DNA of 64,000 nucleotides from Datisca glomerata (Eukaryota > Streptophyta > Magnoliopsida > Cucurbitales > Datiscaceae): the NCBI GenBank assembly GCA_003255025.1, contig QANY01013855.1:215524-279523 (forward strand), in the 5' to 3' direction. Under the pieces are notes generated by a model. That model did no database searches, was not told the DNA's origin, and saw nothing but the letters and a program-made list of their open reading frames with translations. Numbering within the stretch: the stretch's first letter is position 1; the number at the start of each line of letters is the position of its first letter. Shown piece after piece: positions 12,550 through 23,718 of this stretch. The translations under genes were made by a program, and so were the position numbers.

Positions 12550-14161
12550 CCGGAATTGTAATAATAGTTGAAGCTGTTTGCCGACTCGAAGAGCCAGAGC
12601 AGCGGATGGTGTTTTTTTTTCTCTTACATATTTATTTGTTGTGCAAAGAAATTGAAGACGAGACTGAATTGGGGAAGTGTTTGGTTCAATCAAAGTGGGG
12701 GCTTAACACAACCCATTGGGAAAAAGTGGAGATCCTCCAAACCAAATAGGAACTGCGCGAGTGCAGAGGAGGGTGCCATGCTATTCCATTGAAGACTAGT
12801 TGAGGCTTTCAAGTGATATTTACTAGGTTGTATCATTCTACATGTAAAACAAAATCCCAAAGGGGAAAAAAAGATGACCAAAAGAAAAAAAAATTAATAT
12901 ATTTGAAACATCTGTTTCTGTGGAGGTGGAGGTTGTATTGGGGAAATTGTAAACATTTGTGGTCTTCACAGGTTATTGTGAAAAAGAAATTTATTCCTAA
13001 AAAAAAGAACATAAATGCATAAAAGAGGTTTATTATGAATCTGTTTCATCGTTCCTAAATACTTGAGAGTTTCAGATTGCCTCACTGGACGTACTTTGTG
13101 TATATTTTGTGATGATGGTTGTATGGTTTAACGTTGAATTATGAATCTTCATGGTTCTTTCCAAATTCTATGTGAGTCCATAACTAAACAATTAGAATTT
13201 GAATTGGCTTCAAATTTTTTTTTCCCCAGCAATGTTATTTAGTCTAATTTATGATGTATCACAAATTTACATGATGAAAACAGATTAGTTATAGTTTTTT
13301 AATTTATCAAGATGTACCGATTCAATTATATCATGTAGACTTGTGACACATCACAAGTTGAGTTAAATTGTATTTTTTTATAGGATGAGGACAATCATAA
13401 TTGAATGAGATCCTCTCTTGTTCAACAAACCAAAGAGTACCCAGTCCGCATCTAAACTGTTTGTTTACCTGCATCTAAGCTATCTGTTCAGCCATAATTA
13501 GACGAGATTTTCTCAAATCTTTGTCTGCATCTAATATGAGGTTTGATGTTTTTCATAAACCATGAATGTTGGAAGGCATTCCAAATAGCTAGTTTTACTC
13601 GAGTTCAAGACATCAAAGTGGTGTTGTTTTTCATTCTCTTTTTCCGTTCTCCACGAAGATGTTATTTTTACGAGGGATTGACATAATGATTAGGTTCAGA
13701 TTCGTATGTTTAAGTTCTAGTCTTAAGTCATCATACATATTTCATCCCCTATAATTTATAATTTTAAAAATAGTCGTTTCAGCCTTAATAATAAAGATTA
13801 ATTATTTTTAATGCCCCTGATCTTTTTAACATATACCAAATAGACACTCACCTTCGTCACACATGCTCCCAGCGTTTTAGTTTGTTTCACGGAAATTCTC
13901 TACAGTTACTTTCGTAAAAAAGTTTCGACGGAATTGAGACTCTCTCACGTGGGAGAGTAATTTTATGTTTTTTTACAAAAAGAGTAATTCTTATTTGATT
14001 TGACACTTACTGTAAAAAAAATTGATTTGACACTTGAATTTTATGTTTAGTATAATAATGTTTTCAACGGAAGTAATAATTGAAAAGAAAAAGAAAAATA
14101 GAAATGTTAATTGGATAGAGGTGCTGAAAAGAAACAAAGGAACAGAGAATTTACAGAACCC
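12550..14161. other. 3' region of the kinase gene and intergenic spacer
   Basis: The first few hundred bases after the kinase stop codon should be 3' untranslated region, but no decisive polyadenylation site is visible. The rest is AT-rich spacer and includes the presumed promoter of the CGLD27 gene. A TTG codon at 14111 is in frame with the next gene, but plant translation is expected to start at the ATG at 14162. No other gene is seen. Confidence 0.4.
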
Positions 14162-15794
14162 ATGGCCAGAGTGTTGCCCATATCACCAAATCTGACCCCG
14201 ACTACTTTTTTATTTTCTTCTCTACCTAAATTCGTCTCACCACCACTTTTCACAAACCCTAGATTTCATCACCGTAGAACTTCAGTTTCTATAGTTGTAC
14301 CATTTTCATCATCCTCCAGAAATGGAAACAATACACCATCAGATACACAGTGTCCTGTTCCACTGGAGCAGCAGCCCATAAACGAATACCAATCTCTCTC
14401 AACTTCCTTCCCATACTCATGGGCATCTGGAGATGTTGTCAATTATTACTCCCGATTGGTCGTCACCGGCGCTTCTTTCGCTCTATTTATTGGGCTTCCG
14501 GTTGCCTGGTTCGGGACCGTGGGAGCTGAATCGGAGCCACTGAAGCGATCTCTGTTCGCCCTTTCAAGTGGGATTTATGTAGTTACGCTTGTCGTTGTGA
14601 ATATGTATCTGGGTTGGGCTTATGTTGGAAATCGTTTGCTTAGTGCCACCATTGAATGTAATTGCTCTGTTTTCTTTCTATTTTCTCTCATGCGTAAGGT
14701 GTTGAATTGAAAATTAGTTGAGCCTTTTTCTTTCTTCTTATGCTATGAGCTCTTAGAATCACTGTTTCTTTCTCTTTCACAGATGAGGAGACGGGTTGGT
14801 ACGATGGTCAGGTACTAAGAAGATAAAATATACTAATTATTAGCTAAAATAATGTTTTTATATGCATAAAAGTGCTTTTAAACAACACTTCCAAACACAC
14901 TAAAATTCACTTGTTTACATAATCTGTTCTAATATTTTGCAACTTGATAGAAACTGTTGTAGAAGTTCCATCATTTTTTTATGGCTTGAAATAGATTCTC
15001 TTTCATTCAAGTTTTAATTTGACGATATTGAGATGCAAATTGATTTCTTGAGCAGACATGGGTGAAAACTGCTGAAGTTTTGGCACGTGACCGGCTCCTT
15101 GGTTCATTTTCTGTAAGTGATTGATTTTGACAAAAGTAGGTTGAAGTTTAGGAATAGTCTTCTTTTAAGTGGGGATCTTGTTGAGCTTTGATACTAGTTG
15201 AAAGATTCATGGTATTGGTATATAACTTCCAACTCAATAAAGGGAGAAGGAAGAATTATTTAGTGACCGTTAGAATATGTCTCCTGGCCTTCTTTTGATC
15301 TCCCCTTGGAGGGAGAAAGAGACTCCATACTATCAGCTCTATTCTTTCTTTCTTTGTTTCTTTTTTGAGTAAATTACATCCACTTTTCTTGTAGTTTTCC
15401 TTGATTACATAAGCACCTCATTAGTTTAATCTTGCCTACAAATAAGTCCATACAATTTCCCCCAAAAACCCTCACAGCCTGTGCTTAGTATAAACTAAGA
15501 AATGTGAATGTCACTTATGTTTCAAGCTTTCAGCTCAATTTAGTCCCTAATTATCTGTCTTCTCTACAGGTCAAGCCAGTGCTTAGCAGGCTAAAATACA
15601 CTCTTGTAGGTCTTGCAGCATCTCTGTTTTTATGTGCTTTTCTCATCATTAACATTGATGGAGATCAGATAGAACCCTACAGTACATCTAATAAACCTGG
15701 CACTAGAGTTGTACCCGGAGTTTACAATGATCAATCTGCCAGATCTTTTGAGCCGGACGCATTTTGTGGAGAGCCTGGTCTTGAAGAGGAATGA
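14162..15794 (+). CDS. CGLD27: CGLD27-like plastid membrane protein (DUF1230/Ycf36 family)
   Basis: Four exons (14162-14657, 14783-14811, 15056-15112, 15570-15794) with GT-AG borders join in frame to 268 residues. The first 50 residues or so are rich in Ser, Thr, Phe and basic residues with few acids, as in a chloroplast transit peptide. The conserved part follows: PYSWASGDVVNYYSRL (about 84-99), a hydrophobic segment at 99-120, a second at 132-155, EETGWYDGQTWVKTAEVLARD across exons 2-3, and a third hydrophobic segment at about 204-221. The order matches Ycf36, a cyanobacterial and algal-plastid protein, and the plant gene CGLD27, reported to respond to iron deficiency. Biochemical function is unknown. 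The C-terminal tail is acidic. The gene looks intact. Confidence 0.92.
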
Positions 15795-15975
15795 CTATCA
15801 TTTCTTTAATGGCACTGCTTGTGAATACCATTTAAGTTTCCAGTATATATGCAAACAGAAAATTTCATATTGACTTGATTTCTATTGTTATATGGTAGTT
15901 TGTTGTAATGTAAACATTGTATATGATAACGAAATCCGCAGGAAATGATGGGGGATATTGAACATAATTTGTATA

Positions 15976-15980
15976 CAGTT
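15976..15980. repeat. Target-site duplication, left copy (CAGTT)
   Basis: CAGTT precedes the 5' LTR and is repeated at 19178-19182 right after the 3' LTR. Five bases is the size made by Ty1/copia integrases. The flanks join to a plausible empty site (ATACAGTTTATTTC). Confidence 0.8.
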
Positions 15981-16284
15981 TATTAGCTCATAATTTCTCT
16001 CTCCTGATCAGCTTCTATTTTAGTGTGTTTTCTCTGATGATGTGACACTTGGCAGCCTCAATGATTGCAATGTGTCTTAATATGGTTAGGGAGAATATTC
16101 TTTAGGGTGCTTGCTGATTGGTGCATTAAGATTTTGTCATAACTGAATTATTCTCTCCATTTCTCTCTTCCTTCTGTAAGCTTTTTAGCTCTGTAATGTT
16201 GGAATAGGTACTGTAACTTTTACAGAATTCAATACACAAGCTTACTAATTTTAGATACTTTCTGTATCAGTAGTCTTTCTTATA
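15981..16284 (+). repeat. 5' LTR of the copia element
   Basis: The 304-bp sequence aligns along its whole length with 18870-19177. Shared blocks include GGCAGCCTCAATGATTGCAA and GCTTGCTGATTGGTGCATTA. Scattered substitutions and small indels indicate an old insertion. Confidence 0.92.
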
Positions 16285-16297
16285 TGGTATCAGATCC
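16285..16297 (+). other. Primer-binding site (initiator Met-tRNA)
   Basis: TGGTATCAGATCC directly follows the 5' LTR. It differs at one base from TGGTATCAGAGCC, the usual complement of the 3' end of plant initiator methionine tRNA. It is a binding site, not a tRNA gene. Confidence 0.88.
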
Positions 16298-16311
16298 ATA
16301 AGACAAAAGTC

Positions 16312-18845
16312 ATGAGCAACACACCAAATTCGAGCAACGACACTGCAACAACCAACAATGGCGGGGCAGTAACCAACACTCGAATCACTGCACCTGCAAA
16401 TCAACCTACTCCTGCACAAAACCCAGAAACTTTAGCTCAACGAGGTAATTAGTTCTCGAGCTTCTTTAACTCATCTCTGTCCATTAAACTTGATAGGAGT
16501 AATTTTTTACTCTGGAAGTCTCAAGTTATCCCTGTTGTAGTAGGACATCGTTTAGATGATGTTTTATTTGGTGAAAGTGTTTTCCCACTCAAATACAATG
16601 AAAATGGAGAGTTGAGTCTAGCTTATAAAACCTGGGTAAGATGTGACCAACTATTATTAAGCTGGTTAAGAGCTTCCATATGACAAAGGGAGTGCTCGCT
16701 TTTGTTATTAACTACATAACCTCTAGTAAGGTCTAAAACTCACTAGAAAAAAACTTTGCTAGCTCCTTGAGAGCTCTTCTGATGTATCTGGAAGGAAAGC
16801 TCCAAGAAGCCACCAAAGACACCAAGCCTATCTCCGAATATTGGGATTATGTAAGGTCACTAGCAGACTCTCTTGTTGCCGCAGGTCAACCTGTTCAGGA
16901 AGAAGACCTTATTCTGTATATCTTAGATGGTCTTGGGCTCGAGTATTGACTCAGTAGTAGTGAACATTAATTCTAGAGTTACCAGCATGAGCCTTGAGGA
17001 TGTCCAATCTCTGTTAATGAATCATGAAAATAAGCTAGAAAAATTTAATGTTGTTAATTCCTCAGTCTTGAAAGCTACTTCCAACATAGCCACTTCTGCT
17101 CAATTTGGAAAAAAGAGTCAATATGGAAATCAAGGAAACTACAATCAGAACTACTCCAACAATAGAATCCAAAATCAGTCAGGCAATTGGGGTAGATTTT
17201 TTAACAACAGATGAGGAAGACGTGGTGGCGGATCTGGAAAGTTTGGCAACGGATTGATCTATCAGGTTTGTGGCAAACCTGGACATGGTGCCAACATTTG
17301 TTATTACAGGTTTGACAGAAATTCTAACCCAAACTTTCAACAACAACAGAACCAAATGCATCAGAACTATCCAGTCTCACCTGCTGCCTATAATGTTGGT
17401 CCAGAATCCATTGCTGATTCTTCTTGCTGTGTAGAGAGTGGAGCCAACAATCATGTCACTCCTAATTTCAGTAATCTGAGCATTACCTCTGAATACGCAT
17501 GGCCAGATAGACTTGTAGTGGGCAATGGTTCTTTTCTTCCTATCAGTCATATAGGCACAACAACCCTCAAAACCACTCACACACCATTAAAGCTTAAATC
17601 TGTTTTGTGTGCACTAAAAATCACAAAAAACCTTGTTAGTGTCTCTAAACTAACTCGAGATAATAATGTTTACTTGGAATTTCACGACAAGTTTTGTTTT
17701 GTGAAGGCCAAGCAAACAGGGATAGTCCTTCTTCAAGGGATACTTAAGGATGGCTTGAACCAACTGGCTTGCACTCTAGTCTCAAAATTCCCTCATGTTT
17801 ATACTGTCAATCTTAGTCAACATGTTACTAGGCCTTTAAGTGCCATTAGATCTACTAGTGAGAACTTTGTGTTGATTTTCAATTCCAAGAAGTGTACTCC
17901 TGTAATCAACTCAGTGAATACAAATGGTTTTTCATCTAGTTCTGATATTGACATCTCTTATCTCTCTACTGTTAAACTGTGGCACATGAGGTTAGGTCAT
18001 CCTTCACATAGAATTTTACATCATGTTTCGAAAGAATTTAAGACATTTCTCTCCATTATTAAACAATTTTTCTATGATGCTTGTAAACTTGGAAAAATTC
18101 ATGCACTACCTTTTTCCCTTATCTCAAACCATCACCATAAACCCCTTGAACTTGTTTACACTGATATATGGAGCCTTGCTACCACAACTTCAAAGGAAGG
18201 GTTTAAATATTATATACACTTTATAGATTAAGCCAAATTTTGCACAGCCCTACCACTTATCACTGGCAAGCTTGTAAGAGAATCCTTAGGTACCTCAAAG
18301 GTACTATCTCAGAAGGTTTAACTCTATTTCCAACTTCCACTCTTCATCTCCAAGCTTATTCAGATGTGGATTGGGCTAGTAATCCTGATGACAAAAAGAG
18401 TACATGAGGGTAGGCTATCTATCTTGGTCATTCTCTCATATTTTGGTCATCTAAGCAGTAAAATTTGGTCTTCAGGTTCAGCACGGAGTCTGAGTACAAG
18501 ACGCTCGTAAACACCACAGCTGAATTACTTTGGCTATGGTCCCTTCTTCATGAACTTTGTATCTCTCACTTACTTCCTGCTACTATATGGTGTGACAACC
18601 TTGGAGCTGCTGCCTTGGCCATTAATCCATTTATTCATGGTCGCTCCAAACACATATAGATTGACAAACACTTCATCTGGGATCAAGTTCTCTCCAAGTT
18701 CCTCCGGGTTCTCTATGTCCCTTCATATGATCAAACAACAGACATCTTAACCAAGGTCCACACCAAAGATATGTTTCAGTTTCTCAAGGAAAAGCACACT
18801 GTCACTCAACCTCCTTCATCTCAGCTTCAAGTTAAACGTGGCTAA
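16312..18845 (+). pseudogene. Copia gag-pol remnant with pol deletion
   Basis: The frame starts at ATG 16312. Stops and frameshifts follow in gag (for example TAG at 16450). A CCHC knuckle near 17260-17300 reads YQVCGKPGHGANIC, with the first Cys replaced by Tyr. The protease site near 17425 reads ESGA in place of DSGA. Next come the gag-pre-integrase block (LWHMRLGHPSHR, near 17980) and the start of the integrase core (YTDIW, near 18160). Around 18231-18260 the sequence jumps to the RNase H end (RYLKGTISEG, SDVDWASNPDDKKST), so the rest of integrase and nearly all reverse transcriptase are missing. It could move only in trans, if at all. Confidence 0.9.
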
Positions 18846-18858
18846 AACCTCCTTTAAC

Positions 18859-18869
18859 TTGAGGGGGGA
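18859..18869 (+). other. Polypurine tract of the copia element
   Basis: TTGAGGGGGGA lies immediately before the 3' LTR, the expected place for plus-strand priming. Confidence 0.8.
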
Positions 18870-19177
18870 TATTAGCTTATAGTTTGTCTCTCTCCTAGTT
18901 AGATTCTATTTTAGTGTGTTTTCTCTAATAATACGACATTTGGCAGCCTCAATGATTGCAATGTGACTTAATATGGTGAGGGAGAATATTCTCTAGGTGC
19001 TTGCTGATTGGTGCATTAGGATTTTGTCCTAACTGAATTATTCTTTCTCCATTTCTCTATCTTCCCTTTATAAGCTTTTTATAACTCTTTAATAGTGGAA
19101 TATATATTGTAACTTTTACAAAATTCAATACACAAGACTGATTTTAGATACTTTATGTATCAATCGTCTTTCTTATA
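18870..19177 (+). repeat. 3' LTR of the copia element
   Basis: The 308-bp sequence pairs with the 5' LTR at 15981-16284. It is followed by CAGTT (19178-19182), the right copy of the target duplication. Confidence 0.92.
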
Positions 19178-19182
19178 CAGTT

Positions 19183-19703
19183 TATTTCTAAGCTTGTCTT
19201 CGTTAAAAAAAATCAATTTAGTTGTATAATTATTTTATCAACTGTGCGTTATAGATAGACCTTAGAAATTAAAAAAAGAAGAAAAAAGACTAATTATAGG
19301 TAGGGAATTGACTGAAATAAGCTACGGAGAATCAATTTTATCTATTTCGATAGCCATAGAGTAATTCTGTACATTTAAAAGTCTATAGGCCTAAATTACT
19401 AATGATCTAAAGTTCACGAGTATAAGTTGAATTTAACCCAACTTTTAATTTTCCATTTGTTAAAGGTTAAGGCTTACGTCATGAATTGAGATCCTCTCAT
19501 TCTCGATAAAAAAATATGTTTACTTGCTAGATTTAAATTATAAATTTTATGAATTTGAATTTGTAATTCAAAAATTTGTGTGAGACCCTCACATTATTGA
19601 ATGAGGTTTGAAAGAAGTAACAGAATATGTTGATTTATAAATATTTTTATTAGAGATTTTAGGTATATTCCATATCCTATGATCTACTTGATCATTTATT
19701 AAT
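19183..19703. other. AT-rich spacer, nothing recognised
   Basis: No coding signal is seen. The stretch around 19490-19610 (GAGATCCTCTCATTCTCG and nearby) loosely resembles 13400-13430, which suggests a low-level dispersed repeat. Confidence 0.3.
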
Positions 19704-19990
19704 TCAATGTGTTCATCATTTATTATGTCAGGTATTGAGGTTATTGTTGACCTATTACTTACATGAATAATTGCTTATATCTAATCTTACTCTCCGCCCA
19801 AGTAAATTACTGAATCTTCTCTTGTTAATCAATTTTCTGTTTCTGCAGAAAAATTATATGAGTGGAATATTGATGGTCTTTCTGAACAGGAAGTCCTCAA
19901 TAAATTACAACACATGGCAATAGTAGTTAATAGCTACATTACCTCTCACAATTTACTTCATGAAGAAGTAATAAACATTCTAGTCACATG
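19704..19990 (+). pseudogene. Short pararetrovirus-like fragment (shared with 25920-28190)
   Basis: The first part (19704-19800) aligns with 25920-26010. The second part (19828-19990) aligns with 28018-28190, which holds the motif coding for EWNIDGLSEQEVLNKLQHMA. The roughly 2 kb that separate these blocks in the longer copy are absent here, so this is a deletion derivative or a fragment of a shorter relative. The reading frame is fairly open but short. The likely source is an endogenous Caulimoviridae coat-protein-like region; a gag of an unusual retroelement is the alternative. Confidence 0.55.
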
Positions 19991-20010
19991 ATTCACAAGA
20001 ATGCTTCATT

Positions 20011-20695
20011 CTACTTGAACCCTTCAAGTACTCTTTTTTTATTTTCAGAATTAAAATCACTATTTGAAGGGTTCAAGTAGTCAAATACAACTACTTGAAT
20101 CCTTCAAGTAATATTTTTTTACTTCCAGAATAAAAATCACTACTTGAAGGGTTCAAGTAGTCAGATACAACTACTTGAATCCTCAAGTAATTTTTTTTTA
20201 CTTCCAGAATCAAAATCACTACTTGAAGGGTTCAAGTAGTCAGATACAACTACTTGAACCCTTCAAGTAATATTTTTTTTTACTTCCAGAATCAAAATCA
20301 CTATTTGAAAGGTTCAAGTAGTCAGATACAACTACTTAAACCCTTCAAGTAATATTTTTTTTTACTTTCAGAATCCAAATCACTACTTGAAGGATTCAAG
20401 TAATCAGATACAATTATTTGAACCATTCAAGTAGTGAACAAATGAGTAATTGAAGGGTTCAAGTAGTCATTAAAAGTTACTTGAAGCCTTCAAGTACTCA
20501 AAGTTCATTTTCTCATTTTTAGATGTAAAAAATGTTCAAGTAGTCATAAAAAACTACTCGAACCCTTCAAGTAGTAATAAAAAATTACTTGAACCCTTCA
20601 AATAGTCACCTGATGTTTGAGCTGCTTTCTAACAAATAACTTGGAGGGTTCAAGTAGTTATAAATAAGTACTTAAACCCTTCAAGTAGTCATCTC
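20011..20695. repeat. Array of quasi-palindromic CTACTTGAA...TTCAAGTAG motifs
   Basis: The core is CTACTTGAACCCTTCAAGTAG, two 9-base arms that are perfect reverse complements around CCC. It alternates with its complement (GGG centre). From 20011 to about 20430 the motif pairs sit in a tandem unit of about 80 bp, with starts near 20011, 20091, 20171, 20250 and 20332. A T-run and TTCCAGAATCAAAATCAC lie between the two copies. From 20430 to 20695 the motif is closer spaced and more diverged. No coding capacity is seen. Any transcript could form many hairpins. Confidence 0.9.
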
Positions 20696-20965
20696 AAGAA
20701 GAAGAATGAGCTTGATTGAATAAAAGAGAAGAAGAAGAAGAAAAGATGAGTTGATTGTGCATTGGGAAGAGAAGATAATTTGGTAAGATTATTAATATTT
20801 AACTGAATAGCGTGGATCATAGGGTATATAATTCTAATTTTTAAAAATTGAGTATATATTTCTTAATCTAAGATTGAAAAGTTACGTTATTCCAAATAAC
20901 CATTTTTCAACTAGTATACTATAAACTCTCAAAATTCGGTAAACGATAAACTCTCAAAAAGATAG

Positions 20966-21190
20966 GGGTGTTAAAAAACTGTCCAGACCGTGTAATTCGA
21001 ACTGGACCAAACTGAAGTTGATCGGTTTGGACAATTTTTTTCTCATATTTGGTTGGCTCGGTCCAGAATTTTAATCAATTCTAGACCAAACCGACAGGAC
21101 CGATCGTGTATATATATAAGGTTAAAAACAAACAAAACCCTAAGTCTCCCTCTCCCTCCCCCTCTCCCTCTCCCTCCCTCAACCCTTCTC
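20966..21190. repeat. GGTC/GACC-rich TE-end-like sequence and CT-rich tract
   Basis: The block begins TAGGGGTGTTAAAAAACTGT and carries repeated words such as GGTTTGGAC, GGACCAAAC and GACCGATCG, as seen at the ends of plant hAT-like and related elements. A run of CTCCCT units follows at about 21145-21180. No matching right end was found, so the element type and extent are open. Confidence 0.3.
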
Positions 21191-21794
21191 CTTGTCTTTC
21201 TCCTACATTAGCTTCTCCTCAACCCTTCTTAGTTCTGGGCTTCTCCTTCCTCGACAGTTGATACTCAAGCCGTGACCTCCACCTCAAAACCAGAGACCAT
21301 GATTTTGAGGTAGGCTTCTCCTTTTTGTAACTCAGTTTGAGGATTCAATCTTAGATTTAGGATCTGGGATTTTATTCGGTTCTTAATCCCTCTCGCCTGA
21401 AGAAGAAACTGACCGTGAACACCCACTCTCACCTCAACTTCTCTAGCCCCTCGCCGCCTTAACACTTGAGTAGGACTCTAGATCTGCAATGTTGTTCTAT
21501 ATTTTTCTCTTTCTCATTTCTGCCTTTTTTCCATCACTGGGTCTTTTCCATTTCTGCATAATTTTGTGTTTATGTTCTATATTCTGCAACTTCTAGATCA
21601 ATATCAGCTCGTGTTTATGTTTATGTTATATATTCTAGATCTATATCAGTTTGTGTTTATGTTTCAATTCTTTGTATTGTGTATATGCAATACTAAATTC
21701 TTCTCAAACTAGAGTGTATTGTGAAACTTTGTCTAAGATCATAATACCCGACCAGATCGACCTTTGAAGTTCAGTCTGATCGGTTCAAATTTCT

Positions 21795-22065
21795 TGGGGT
21801 TTTTAGAGTTTAGCGTTTAGGGTTTAGTTATTAGGGTTTTAAGCTTTAGGATTTTAAGATTTAGGGTTTTAGAGTGTAGCGCCTAGGGTTTAGTGTTTTA
21901 GGTTTTTATGGTTTATGGTTTTAGGGTTTGATCGTTTAGGGTTTATGATTCAGGATTTTAAATTTAGAGTTTAAGGTTCAGAATTTTTAAAGATTTAGGG
22001 TTTTAAGATTTAATGTTTTTAGAATTTAGAGTTTAACATTTATTATTTAAGGTTTAATTTTTTTG
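21795..22065 (+). repeat. Degenerate interstitial telomere-like repeats (TTTAGGG)
   Basis: The stretch is made of variants of the plant telomere heptamer. At least four exact TTTAGGG copies occur among many one-base variants such as TTTAGGA, TTTAGAG and TTTTAGG. All lie in the same orientation on the plus strand. There is no coding capacity. Confidence 0.75.
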
Positions 22066-22375
22066 ATCGGTTCAATCCTCCTACATGAGAACCGTTATTT
22101 TTTATTTGGTATTATTTACTTTTAAAAATCAGAATCACCGTTGAACATCCAAGAAAAGAATAAATGCAGTAAAGTTGGGTAGAATGGGACCACCTGGGAA
22201 ATGAAAATCTTGTTGGGTTCATGCACCTTTCCCTCTTTCTGTCTTCTCCTTGAATTCTGAGAAGAGAGAAGAAGACCATTATTTATTTCACAAATTATTA
22301 AAAAAATTCACAAAGGAAAAAAATTATCGATTTCCTGTCAGAATAAATCTCCATAGCTAACCTTCTCCCTCTACA

Positions 22376-22466
22376 ATGAACGTCATTACCGCCTCTTCCT
22401 CTTCTTCTCCTAGCTTTCTTGCAGGGAAGCCTTCAATTTTTTCTTCTTCATCCCTTTCATCTACAG
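22376..22466 (+). other. Possible upstream exon: Ser-rich short frame before a GT donor
   Basis: ATG at 22376 opens a frame rich in Ser with a basic/hydrophobic pattern, ending at a good donor (TCTACAG then GTTAGT at 22467). It could be part of the 5' untranslated exon of RTE1, in which case it would be an upstream reading frame. It could also be the orphaned first exon of a plastid-targeted gene. No downstream exon was found that continues it in frame. Confidence 0.3.
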
Positions 22467-23718
22467 GTTAGTGCCAGACCATCTCTTCGTCAATACGTTG
22501 GTTTATGCTTCTAATATTGTCGGTCGATATGTAAACATTGTGATAGATCCTCTTCTTCGCTTAATTTGCTTAGGTGTTAAACGAAAGAAAACTTTTGGGT
22601 TTTGCTTGGTGGCGGAGAATTGTTTGAAAATCGTCTAAATTTGAGTTTTCAGTTTCCTCATTATATTGTCTTGTGGTTTGTTTTGCAATGAGGCTAATTG
22701 TTGATTTTTTTAATTCGTGCTAACATGAGAATAAACTAGTGTCTAGCTCGGGGGATTTTAGTAACCATTGGATTTCGATTGATAACCTACCTCTTCCGTG
22801 TTATTGTTGGTGATCAAAGGTTGAAGAAGTTTTACTAAACTATACATTGTTGCTGAAAGTTGACAAAGGAAATGCCATATTCTAAATTGTAGGATTTTTA
22901 TGTTCATAGGCCCAGATCTTTGTGGATGTTTCCTTCTCTAGGAGTCAGACTTCTTTTGATAGCTTGTGATCTTGTCAACATGTGTGATTTTTTAAGATAA
23001 TTAGCAAATAAATGTAGAAAATTGTTTGTGAGGATGGGTTTTGAAGGAAGTTAACTGAACACTAAAGATTTGATTTGGAGTCTTTGAAGTATGACCATTA
23101 TCTTTAACGTATTCCAGATGCAGGTTTGCGTAGATAGATTGTTTCCGTCCCCATACTGTTATTTACATCACATATTAGCATTTTATTGCTTCTTTTCTTC
23201 GTAGCGTTGAACTGAAAATATTTGGACTCAGACACTTCTTAGTTTCTTATTGTATATGTTTACTTCTGACCATGTTGTGTATTATATCTGTTAGAATTCT
23301 GTGGCTTAAAGCATTGGTCAATGACTATTTCACTTACTGTGGTTTCCTGGGCTTATACATTATTGCTTATACCAAAAATTATGGCTGGCCTCAAATTGTA
23401 CTTTTGAAGTGTCATCTGCATTTGGCCTCAAATTCTTTAGTTTTATATCTGCATCTGACATAGTAGGCTGAAACTATATTCTTGATATGCTTAGTTAAAA
23501 CTCTCCTTAGCATACTTGTCAAATATAGCATACTTGTCAAATATATTATACATATAAGTTTCCCCCCTTATAAAGGCATAGCTTGTCTTCTAATTCTAGG
23601 GGAACTTATTTGCAACGGTGGAGTTGTAGATTTGTTAATTCTCTCATTGAATGGGAATAATTCAGATGCTCTAGTCTGACGTAATGATGCGCGTTTGCGG
23701 AATATTTAGTAAAGCTGT

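Larger units (their letters stand above)
15981..19177 (+). mobile_element. Ty1/copia LTR retrotransposon, internally deleted
   Basis: The element is about 3.2 kb, against 4.5-5.5 kb for intact copia elements. It has LTRs at 15981-16284 and 18870-19177, a Met-tRNA primer-binding site at 16285, a gag-pol remnant at 16312-18845, a polypurine tract just before the 3' LTR, and a matching 5-bp target duplication. The LTRs begin TATTAGC and end CTTATA, so they lack the usual TG...CA ends. It inserted about 190 bp after the CGLD27 stop codon. Confidence 0.92.

Noticed and set aside
14111..14161. N-terminal extension of CGLD27 from a TTG codon
   Set aside because: Plant nuclear genes start at ATG; the ATG at 14162 gives a normal transit-peptide-like start.
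16285..16297. tRNA gene
   Set aside because: Only the 13-base primer-binding complement is present; no tRNA fold was found here or elsewhere in the window.
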